DNA of 41,898 nt from Sergeia podlipaevii (lineage: Eukaryota > Euglenozoa > Kinetoplastea > Trypanosomatida > Trypanosomatidae). Position 1 is the stretch's first letter. Every line of letters begins with the position of its first letter. The notes beneath the pieces were generated by a model that did no database searches, was not told the origin of the DNA, and saw only the letters and a list, made by a program, of their open reading frames with translations. The stretch lies in the NCBI GenBank assembly GCA_030849805.1, contig JASANZ010002070.1, positions 1 through 41,898 on the forward strand. Reading direction: 5' to 3'. Positions 35,969 through 41,898 of the stretch are shown here, piece after piece. The translations under genes and the position numbers were made by a program.

Positions 35969-37738
35969 ATGGTGAATCTATCATTTGTGGAGGAGGTGAA
36001 GGATAGGGCGTCTCGACTGATCCCGACTGCTTACATGGATATTGTAGAAGAGTGTACCGCACCGCATCTATCCATTCCTACATATGAGCATGTCGTGTTC
36101 ATGTGTGAATGTGCAAATACGCGGCCAGATGCAATGAGTGACATTGTGCGTGCACTGCGCCGCCGCATCAGCAATGAAGATCCCGCCGCTCAACACCTTA
36201 CTATCCTTCTCCTCGGAGCAATGGTAAAGAACTGTGGGCTTGACTTTCACGTGGAGCTATGCAATCAGAAGGGTCTGCTGCGTGACCTGGTGAACATTGC
36301 CGCCAATCCGCCGATCTCTGCGCGTGGCATGCAGGCGAAGGAGGCCGCTCTGACCCTCACGCTGAACCTCTCGGTGTGGTTTACTGGCCACCCAGATCCA
36401 CGATGCCATATTTTATCAACGCTCGCAAACGACGTCCGAGAAGTCGCTGGCCCCAATGCCTTTGAGGGTATTCGCCCAGATTCTACGACCCAGATGCGCC
36501 TCAGCGTGGCGTCTCCGAAGAATCGCCGTGCGGAGAACCGAGGCAATGTTTCATACGCGGATCCGCACAACCACCACGGCAGCAGCGACCCCAGGCGAAA
36601 GGAAAAGCGAGAGAAGCGCGTGGTTGTGGAAGCCATTCCCATAGATCTTCCCAAGGATGATACAGTTGCCGCCATGCTGGACGCATGCGTTGCCTTCTCG
36701 GAGTATCTCAACAACTCCGAGGTCAAGTCTGATGGCTCCTTTATGTTTGACGAAGTCCAAGTCAGCTTCCAGGAAAAGGTGCAGGCAGATCATGACTATG
36801 TCAGCATTCTTCTTTCGTCAAACTTGCAGGTCGACCGAGACGTTCTGCGTTCCATCAGCGACAGTCAGTCTGCGGTGCTTAACTTGCTTACCAGGGGTCG
36901 TCCTGCCTCCACCGGGACAACCACAGCGACAATGCCGGTAGCGGCCCGCCAAATTGCGGCTCCTTCTCAGCCAATCCGTGCAGCCGCAGACATTCCCGAT
37001 GAGGACGCGGTGCCGGGGAGCGCGGTGACACCAAACTGTCCCGCACCCGTTAATACGTCTGCCGCTCCTATGGACGCGTTTGAAAGTTTTGTGACTGCAC
37101 CCGGCGCCACGGATGTCGCGCCTCGTAACTCGCCTCCAAAGGCGATGATGCCGGGGACTTCACCGACAAGGTTGCCTACAATGGTTTCTGTTCCAGCACC
37201 AGCAGTGGCACCGCCGTCAATAGATGACATCTTTGGTCCTCCAGTCACCAGTGCATCTCCTCCACAGTCCCCGTCGTCATTCGGAAACGCTGACGCTTCA
37301 ACCAATGTGCCAGTTGTCACCTCCCCTCTTGGCGTGACCACCGACGTCATTGTGGAGGAAGGATCCGTGTCTTTGGTGCCAGCATCAAGAGTGGCAGCGG
37401 GGGCAACAGCACTTGAGCATCCAGCGGAGACCCAAGAATCGACAGCAGACGAAGCGGCGGATGAGCGCGAGAAGGAGGAGTCCGAGGCAGTCTCAGAGAC
37501 TCACGAGGAGCACCAGGGTCATCAACACCAACAGCGAGAGGCTTCTTCCGAGCACGACACGAGTCTTGTGTTGGAGGACAGTCATGTTGGTTCCACCATT
37601 AACATGCCAGCCGCTGCGCAGCCCGAAGAGGCTTCTGCAGCTCCTGTTAATGCTGCAGCACCTGTCAACGCAAAAACCGCGGTGGAGGACGAAGACGACG
37701 ATGACTTCGACGCTTTCCTGGACGGTCGTGTGCAGTGA
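35969..37738 (+). CDS. VHS-domain (probable VHS-GAT) endosomal/Golgi sorting adaptor
   Basis: 589 residues from ATG 35969, which follows the A-rich leader AAAGAAAA. Residues about 8-150 form a VHS-type superhelix (PAAQHLTILLLGAMVKNCG, then FHVELCNQKGLLRDLV). After a basic linker, residues about 225-310 are helical and resemble a GAT domain (DDTVAAMLDACVAFSEYLNN, then VLRSISDSQSAVLNLL). The second half is disordered, rich in Pro/Ala/Ser/Thr, and carries short acidic-Phe motifs (MDAFESF, IDDIFG, DDFDAFLDG) like those that bind clathrin adaptors. VHS-GAT proteins (TOM1, GGA, ESCRT-0 relatives) bind ubiquitinated or signal-bearing cargo on endosomes or the trans-Golgi. No FYVE domain and no GAE domain is visible, so TOM1-like is the best guess. 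The protein ends in a strongly acidic tail. Confidence 0.8.
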   Translation: MVNLSFVEEVKDRASRLIPTAYMDIVEECTAPHLSIPTYEHVVFMCECANTRPDAMSDIVRALRRRISNEDPAAQHLTILLLGAMVKNCGLDFHVELCNQKGLLRDLVNIAANPPISARGMQAKEAALTLTLNLSVWFTGHPDPRCHILSTLANDVREVAGPNAFEGIRPDSTTQMRLSVASPKNRRAENRGNVSYADPHNHHGSSDPRRKEKREKRVVVEAIPIDLPKDDTVAAMLDACVAFSEYLNNSEVKSDGSFMFDEVQVSFQEKVQADHDYVSILLSSNLQVDRDVLRSISDSQSAVLNLLTRGRPASTGTTTATMPVAARQIAAPSQPIRAAADIPDEDAVPGSAVTPNCPAPVNTSAAPMDAFESFVTAPGATDVAPRNSPPKAMMPGTSPTRLPTMVSVPAPAVAPPSIDDIFGPPVTSASPPQSPSSFGNADASTNVPVVTSPLGVTTDVIVEEGSVSLVPASRVAAGATALEHPAETQESTADEAADEREKEESEAVSETHEEHQGHQHQQREASSEHDTSLVLEDSHVGSTINMPAAAQPEEASAAPVNAAAPVNAKTAVEDEDDDDFDAFLDGRVQ

Positions 37739-38594
37739 GTGTGATAATGTGAGCGAAGAACGAGGTGGAGGAACGGTAGCTTCTTTTCTTTTTCTTTTTT
37801 TTTTTCCCCCTGCCTTTACTTGTAATGGTTGCTTACTGTTATCTATTGTTGTTTGTGTTTTGTGTGCATATGTCATTGGCGAGGGAGAAGTATTTAAAAA
37901 AAAATGGTGGGTCTTTGTGTCCAAGGCGAGTGCAATGATCGTTGCTTGATGATTGTATTTATTAACATCGGATACTCATATATATGCACTAGCGTGTTTC
38001 CACTAGTACAAAGGGGAGACGAAGGATTGCGAAGGCTTAGAACAGGAGAAAGTAAACACGTTGCTTTAATATCCTTTTTTCTCTTTTGACACATCATATT
38101 ATCGTGCGGAATTACTTGATGATTACGTGTCATATTTGTGTGTAATAGCGTTTTGTTTGCCACACACACACCCTTTTCGCGCTTTTTTATATGTATGGAG
38201 ATATTTATATTATAGTTGTTCAATTGTTTTGGATACTTTTCTTATTATATATATATTTTTAGAGAGAGAGGTGGAGGGTTCGTGAACTTTTCCTCATTCT
38301 GATCTACTGCAGACGCAATACCATTAGTGGGGCAGATTTTGTACATTTAACGACTCTTTACCTTATGACAAGCACTTTTGCATTTTTTTCTTTTTTTTTT
38401 TTTGCTTTCTTGCTCATTGTATTCTATTCCTCCAACTTTAGTTCATTACTTATTTATCGAATCATAATCACCAGTAGTTCTTCACTACCTCAATCGCCGC
38501 GTACGTCAGTTTTGTTTTTTCTTCTTCTTTTTGGCAAATTTTATAACACGGTTTTACTAGCTGAGTTAGCTCTCAGTACAGTGGCGCACACAGA

Positions 38595-38646
38595 ATCATC
38601 ATCATCATCATATATATAGAGAGAGATATATAGATAGATAGATATA
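38595..38646 (+). repeat. Compound microsatellite (ATC)n-(TA)n-(GA)n-(TAGA)n
   Basis: Five ATC units, a short TA run, GAGAGA, then TAGA/GATA units in a row. It lies about 140 nt before the porin-like start codon and just before its likely acceptor region. Confidence 0.85.
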
Positions 38647-38720
38647 TTCAACTTTTGCTTACATTTCACTTGTTGATTGTGCGTACAATAAGAGCACAAA
38701 TTATATTGAAGTCCATTTTT

Positions 38721-38758
38721 GCTCTTCTTTGACTATCAATCTTTGCTGAACCTATAAG
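38721..38758 (+). promoter_or_regulatory. Predicted spliced-leader acceptor
   Basis: GCTCTTCTTTGACTATCAAT and CTTTGCTG precede CCTATAAG with AG at 38757-38758. The 27-nt leader is A-rich (AAAAAAAAGAAAAAA before the ATG). Confidence 0.55.
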
Positions 38759-38785
38759 AAAATACTGGCAAAAAAAAGAAAAAAA

Positions 38786-39637
38786 ATGACTGGTGCTCCG
38801 CCACTGCCGTACTTCGAGCTGAACAACACCGTTGAGGACTATCTCACGAAGTGCAGCAAACTACGCGGATGGGCAATCGACGCCAGTGACGAAGGAGAAG
38901 CGAACAAGATAAGCGTTTTCCCGTTTGCTCGTAACGGAGATGTTGGTGCGAAGCTCACGTACGAGTGCAGCGAGCACCACGTGAAGGGAAGCTGCTGCAT
39001 CTCTTCAAAAACCAGTTCTCTCACCTCTCTTCTTCCTACCGTTGAGTGGACGAAGAAGCTTGGAAAGGGAACGCATGTGATGGAGGTGAATGGCAGTCAG
39101 AAGGCCGCCACCTATTCCTTTGCTAACCCGGCCCTCTTCTCGACTATTGTGGGTCACTTCAACGAGGGCTCCACTTTTTTAACATCCGCTACTACTCGCG
39201 TAGCCAAGAACGCATACGTCGGTGGGCTCATTTCTTATGACCCATGGAGGAGCGGCCTCAAGGATGCCACCTGCATCGCGGTTCAGAAAGACTGCCCCAA
39301 TTTCTGTGGAGGTGATTTACTTGCCAAGTACAACCTTTCCCGCGGCTTAAGCCTCCAGCTGCGCTTTCCAGTGCACACGTTTGTCGACGTGGCCGTCATT
39401 GGTGAACGCGATCGCTTCATTGCAGGCGTGCAGGGTCGCTCTCCATGTGGAGCCCGCATCATGGCGGCGGCTAATGTAAGCGATGGCACGTTGATCTTCA
39501 CCTCCATCCGAAATGCGAAGGATATCTGGAAGATCGCCCTTACATACTCAATGCCTGTGACTGACAGCAGCAGGGCGGCAATGGGATCAGCACCTCGATT
39601 TGGTATCCAGTTTACGAATCAGGATGCTCCACTATAG
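38786..39637 (+). CDS. Mitochondrial porin / VDAC-like beta-barrel protein
   Basis: 283 residues from ATG 38786, the usual VDAC length (about 280-290). The pattern is alternating polar/hydrophobic short strands with turns throughout (for example GDVGAKLTYECSEHHVKGSCCIS, quoted in part: GDVGAKLTYEC), and Gly-rich turns such as YVGGLISYDPW and GLSLQLRFPVHTFVDVAV. The C-terminal strand RFGIQFTNQ resembles the mitochondrial beta-signal (polar, any, Gly, two any, hydrophobic, any, hydrophobic). There is no signal peptide or membrane helix, in line with an outer-membrane barrel. VDAC proteins pass metabolites across the outer mitochondrial membrane; trypanosomatids also have VDAC-like paralogues of unknown role. 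I cannot tell the canonical VDAC from a paralogue; another member of the porin-3 superfamily is also possible. Nine or so Cys residues is more than usual for VDAC. Confidence 0.6.
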   Translation: MTGAPPLPYFELNNTVEDYLTKCSKLRGWAIDASDEGEANKISVFPFARNGDVGAKLTYECSEHHVKGSCCISSKTSSLTSLLPTVEWTKKLGKGTHVMEVNGSQKAATYSFANPALFSTIVGHFNEGSTFLTSATTRVAKNAYVGGLISYDPWRSGLKDATCIAVQKDCPNFCGGDLLAKYNLSRGLSLQLRFPVHTFVDVAVIGERDRFIAGVQGRSPCGARIMAAANVSDGTLIFTSIRNAKDIWKIALTYSMPVTDSSRAAMGSAPRFGIQFTNQDAPL

Positions 39638-39652
39638 TACAAGTGCGGTTTT

Positions 39653-39684
39653 GCTATCTAGCTATCTAGCTCTCTCTCTCTCTC
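39653..39684 (+). repeat. (GCTATCTA)n and (TC)n microsatellite
   Basis: Two GCTATCTA units are followed by GC and seven TC units, 16 nt after the porin-like stop codon, so in its 3' UTR. Confidence 0.8.
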
Positions 39685-40538
39685 GCGAAAGGCGTTAGCG
39701 ACGTTTTTCATTTTGCATTAAGTTGCTCCTGAGAAAGATGTTGGTGCACTAAGAGGAAATCAACGACTGAAGAAAGCGAAATCGAAGATCAGTCAGCATC
39801 ATTTTTTTTTCTTTTCCATCTCCCCAGATACTGCTGGTATGGTTAATAGATAATAGCAATTGTAGTGATTTTTTCAATGCAAAAGTGCGCCCCTGTTCTT
39901 TTGGTATATACATTGGGTACATCCAATGCCTGAATGCCACTAGAATAGCTACCATTTTTTATTATTATTCGCTGGCCTTCACAGCAAAAACTATCGTACG
40001 CAATATCATTATATATATATATTCCAAGGATATGCTGTGTACGTACTGGTGGCATCCATCCCAGGATTCCTTTCTTTTTTTTTGTGAGTGTTTATTTAAA
40101 GACAACTATTGACAACAGACGAAAGAAGATATATTTAAAAGGTGGGGTGGCATGTTTTTTCTGCGGGGTCTCATTGAGTACCCTCTTTTTTCGCTATTGT
40201 TTTCTTTTCTGTGAGCGCTATTGTTTCGTGCGTCAGTCTTGCCCATAAACGCACGCAACGAAGAAAAAATACACGTACTTGCGTGCTTTGAAATGGGACG
40301 TCTGTTTTTCAAACTCCGATGAAGCGGGAGAATGGTTCTAATGCGCTTGGTCACTTGATAACGTAGAATATTAGTGGGACATCCTCGCTCTTCTTCTTCT
40401 TCAAAAAGTCTATGACGAAAAGATGTATAAAACTGTGTGGTTTGCTTTCATTTTCAAGGAGGAAATGCATGACAACAATATAGAAGAGGAAAGCAATTCT
40501 TAAAAAAAAAGAAAAAAGATCGCGCTTATCAATTTAAG

Positions 40539-40658
40539 ATGCCAAGACGTGCTGAAGATATACCGCGTATCCGCCGCAAAAGAAGGTATATGTATATGTT
40601 TGTGTATGTGTGCATCCTTTTTTTTTCTTTTTTATTATTTGAAATGAAGGTACTCTGA
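40539..40658 (+). CDS. Candidate 39-aa small ORF, low confidence
   Basis: ATG 40539 to TGA 40656-40658. The product begins with a strikingly basic segment (MPRRAEDIPRIRRKRR) in locally GC-richer DNA and continues as a hydrophobic stretch (YMYMFVYVCILFFSFLLF) encoded by a TATATG/TGTG repeat and T-runs. A basic head plus one membrane span would be a normal tail-anchored layout, but the hydrophobic half may be a by-product of low complexity. AG sits directly before the ATG. No family recognised. Confidence 0.18.
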   Translation: MPRRAEDIPRIRRKRRYMYMFVYVCILFFSFLLFEMKVL

Positions 40659-40825
40659 TAATTGTCGTTTTTTTACATAGCTGCGACATTCTGCCATAGT
40701 TTTGGTAACATCCTAAGTGTTTTGTAAAAAAAAAAAAAAGAAATTGTACCTACGCTATGCTAGCGCATATTTACGTTGATTCTTTATCTCCCTCACACTC
40801 TCTTCTTGAATATTGGTACATTTAT

Positions 40826-40840
40826 ATGTCTTCGTTTTAG
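40826..40840 (+). promoter_or_regulatory. Predicted spliced-leader acceptor
   Basis: TGTCTTCGTTTT is followed by AG at 40839-40840, 74 nt before ATG 40915. A stronger tract (GTCGTTTTTTTACATAG, AG 40679-40680) lies further upstream; using it would add more ATGs to the leader. Confidence 0.5.
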
Positions 40841-40858
40841 AAAACATTTTCGCACAAC

Positions 40859-40906
40859 ATGAGCGGAGGAACGAAGCTATCGAAACTATATATCACACAT
40901 CTTTAG
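40859..40906 (+). promoter_or_regulatory. uORF in the leader of the small coiled-coil gene
   Basis: ATG 40859 opens a 15-codon frame (MSGGTKLSKLYITHL) ending at TAG 40904-40906, 8 nt before the main ATG 40915 and in another frame. It starts 18 nt after the nearer predicted acceptor, so scanning ribosomes would meet it first. Confidence 0.5.
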
Positions 40907-40914
40907 ATGAAGAT

Positions 40915-41493
40915 ATGGAGGACAACCCAAAGGTCACTTGCCGCGATGCTTTCTCTGTAGCTTCAAACTCGCACATATCCCATGATCAATACAATGCACT
41001 CGTCACTAGCAATGCCATTCTATGTCGTAACATGGAGACGCTAAAAACAATTGTTATGAAGCTAGCAACTGAACTTGACAAGGCCCTAGCATGTCAAAGC
41101 GACCTGCGTCATAGTAGTAGCAGTACCACGGCTACTGATGGGTCACCCATTCCTGCGGCTGTAGACGCAGAAACGACAAAGGGTTTACCGTGTAGCGCGT
41201 CTACAAGCAATGTAGATAGTGTATCCGTGGGTGGAAACACCAGTACCAACGCAGCACACGCGGCCAACAATAACGATTTAGCAGACCGGCGTCAGGCACT
41301 CGCGTACGAGAAGCAAATCGCCGATCTGTACGTTCTGCTTAAGCGGAAGGATACTACAATCGACGACCTGAAAAAGCAGCTGAAACACGAAGAACAACGC
41401 TCTCAGCAGGTGTGGGAAGAGGTTCTCGCAGAAAAGAATACTCTCATTCAAGAGCTTAAGGCGCAGCTTGCAGCGTCTTCTACACGACGATAG
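40915..41493 (+). CDS. Small coiled-coil protein of unknown function
   Basis: 192 residues from ATG 40915 (MEDNPKVTCRDAF), the first in-frame ATG; the frame extends upstream to a TTG only and crosses the predicted acceptor. The first third is helical (NALVTSNAILCRNMETLKTI, then KLATELDKALAC), the middle is Ser/Thr/Asn/Ala-rich and probably disordered, and the C-terminal 70 residues form a clear coiled coil (EKQIADLYVLLKRKDTTIDD, then a LKKQLKHEEQRSQQVWEEVL stretch). It has no membrane span or signal peptide. I do not recognise a family; many trypanosomatid cytoskeletal or trafficking proteins look like this. The upstream uORF suggests low or regulated translation. A sequencing frameshift joining the uORF to the main frame is possible but not shown. 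Confidence 0.7.
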   Translation: MEDNPKVTCRDAFSVASNSHISHDQYNALVTSNAILCRNMETLKTIVMKLATELDKALACQSDLRHSSSSTTATDGSPIPAAVDAETTKGLPCSASTSNVDSVSVGGNTSTNAAHAANNNDLADRRQALAYEKQIADLYVLLKRKDTTIDDLKKQLKHEEQRSQQVWEEVLAEKNTLIQELKAQLAASSTRR

Positions 41494-41800
41494 AAAGCAC
41501 ATAAACATGTGCGTCTGCTGGTGATTCTTTGTCACTTGCTATCATTTGATGAATAATAAAGAATAGCAAAAGCAAAAGGAGGTAAACAACCAATTTTTTT
41601 TTTACGCTTTGGGCAAACTGTCTTTGTGCGCATATTCGCTTACCACTGTATGCGTACCTATCTCTCTCCTTGCAATAGCGAATGCTCTTCTTTTTCTATT
41701 ATCTTTTGATATATGATATGGTTTACCACTGCTAAATGTCACCAACACTTGATATTTAAAAGCTTTTTTTTGTTACCCTCTCAAGTCTTTTACAGCAATC
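41494..41800 (+). other. Short intergenic spacer
   Basis: AT-rich 3' UTR and spacer leading to the ribosomal protein gene. A short A-rich block and T-runs are present. No gene seen. Confidence 0.7.
41764..41795 (+). promoter_or_regulatory. Predicted spliced-leader acceptor
   Basis: TTTTTTTTGTTACCCTCTC and CTTTTACAG with AG at 41794-41795, leaving a leader of only 5 nt before ATG 41801. A strong tract with a very short leader suits a highly expressed ribosomal protein gene. Confidence 0.7.
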
Positions 41801-41898
41801 ATGACTGCCATCGAGTCCGGCTCCAAGGTTCTTCGTATGAAGGAGAGCGACGCTCAGAAGCTCCTCGCCATGCACTGCCACATTGGCACCAAGAACCA
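41801..41898 (+). CDS. RPSA: 40S ribosomal protein SA (uS2), N-terminal fragment
   Basis: ATG 41801 opens a frame that runs off the window end; 32 full codons are visible. The peptide contains [16 protein letters not shown] followed by HCHIGTKN, matching the conserved N-terminus of eukaryotic RPSA/uS2 (pattern DVxKFLAAxxHxGTxN). The protein is part of the small ribosomal subunit head-body junction and is needed for 40S maturation. Codon choice is strongly biased to C- or G-ending codons (CTC, AAG, GAG), as in highly expressed trypanosomatid genes. The 3' part lies outside the window. Confidence 0.92.
   Translation, partial: MTAIESGSKVLRMKESDAQKLLAMHCHIGTKN

Larger units (their letters stand above)
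37739..38785 (+). other. Long intergenic spacer with compound microsatellite
   Basis: AT-rich 1.05 kb. An 84-codon ATG frame at 38365-38619 encodes mostly Phe/Leu/Ser from T-runs and an ATC repeat and is not called. Two CTTGATGATT motifs (37945 and 38115 regions) lack snoRNA partners. A compound microsatellite lies at 38595-38646. Confidence 0.6.
39638..40858 (+). other. Long intergenic spacer, candidate 39-codon ORF
   Basis: 1.2 kb of AT-rich spacer with a (GCTATCTA)2 plus (TC)n tract at 39653-39684. The part 40140-40380 is less AT-rich, but I find no gene or structured RNA there. A short ORF with a basic start lies at 40539-40658. Pyrimidine-AG elements at 40664-40680 and 40826-40840 belong to the next gene. 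Confidence 0.6.

Noticed and set aside
37945..38124. Two CTTGATGATT motifs resembling box C of C/D snoRNAs
   Set aside because: No box D (CTGA) follows at a suitable distance and no terminal stem is visible.
38365..38619. 84-codon ATG frame before the porin-like gene
   Set aside because: Mostly Phe, Leu and Ser from T-runs and from an (ATC)n repeat read as Ser; no coding-like composition, although an AG at 38311-38312 could act as acceptor.
40586..40680. Possible cis-intron from GTATAT to ACATAG
   Set aside because: Joining the flanks gives a stop after six further codons (21 residues in total). Cis-introns are very rare in trypanosomatids, and the AG is better explained as a trans-splice acceptor.
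1..41898. tRNA, rRNA, CRISPR, insertion sequence or retrotransposon
   Set aside because: I scanned the spacers for tRNA B-box-like GGTTCGA patterns, direct-repeat arrays and reverse transcriptase or transposase motifs and found none; a covariance-model search could still find RNAs I missed.

Overview
The window looks like nuclear DNA of a trypanosomatid (Kinetoplastea). All recognisable genes lie on the + strand, none has an evident intron, and they are separated by T-rich spacers in which pyrimidine tracts followed by AG precede the start codons, as expected for polycistronic transcription with spliced-leader trans-splicing. The first gene carries the FAZ1-type conserved domain, which I know only from this group. 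The spacers are AT-rich and full of homopolymers and microsatellites, unlike the usual Leishmania spacers; I cannot name the genus. No strand switch, tRNA, rRNA, CRISPR array or mobile element was seen.

Layout: (1) 2-6277, 3' part of a giant coiled-coil protein with a FAZ1-type domain; (2) 7526-11122, a GH65 glycoside phosphorylase-like domain fused to a beta-phosphoglucomutase-like HAD domain, with key catalytic residues replaced in both; (3) 11750-13015, a single-pass membrane protein of unknown function; (4) 13546-14481, a secretory MRH (OS-9-like) lectin; (5) 14902-18615, a WD-repeat protein resembling WDR6/Trm734; (6) 18954-21899, an unrecognised helical-repeat protein; (7) 22498-26079, a SWR1/SRCAP-type remodelling ATPase; (8) 26526-27146, VPS28 of ESCRT-I; (9) 27630-29390, splicing factor CWC22; (10, 11) 30039-31916 and 32997-34775, a tandem pair of kinesin-like proteins that have lost the P-loop and switch residues and end in CaaX boxes; (12) 35969-37738, a VHS (probably VHS-GAT) adaptor; (13) 38786-39637, a VDAC/porin-like protein; (14) 40915-41493, a small coiled-coil protein preceded by a uORF; (15) 41801-41898, the start of ribosomal protein SA (uS2).

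The genes do not form a pathway; as usual in trypanosomatids, neighbours share transcription but not function. Loose links exist: VPS28 and the VHS protein both belong to endosomal sorting, CWC22 belongs to splicing, and the FAZ-domain protein and pseudo-kinesins are cytoskeleton-related.

The most unusual content is two independent pseudo-enzyme cases: the GH65-HAD fusion with both active sites altered, and the apparently ATPase-dead kinesin-like tandem with predicted prenyl anchors. The 5' parts of the two kinesin-like genes are nearly identical while the rest has diverged, which suggests gene conversion. Secondary items are candidate small ORFs in long spacers, two uORFs, and recurrent (GTT)n and A-rich UTR elements.
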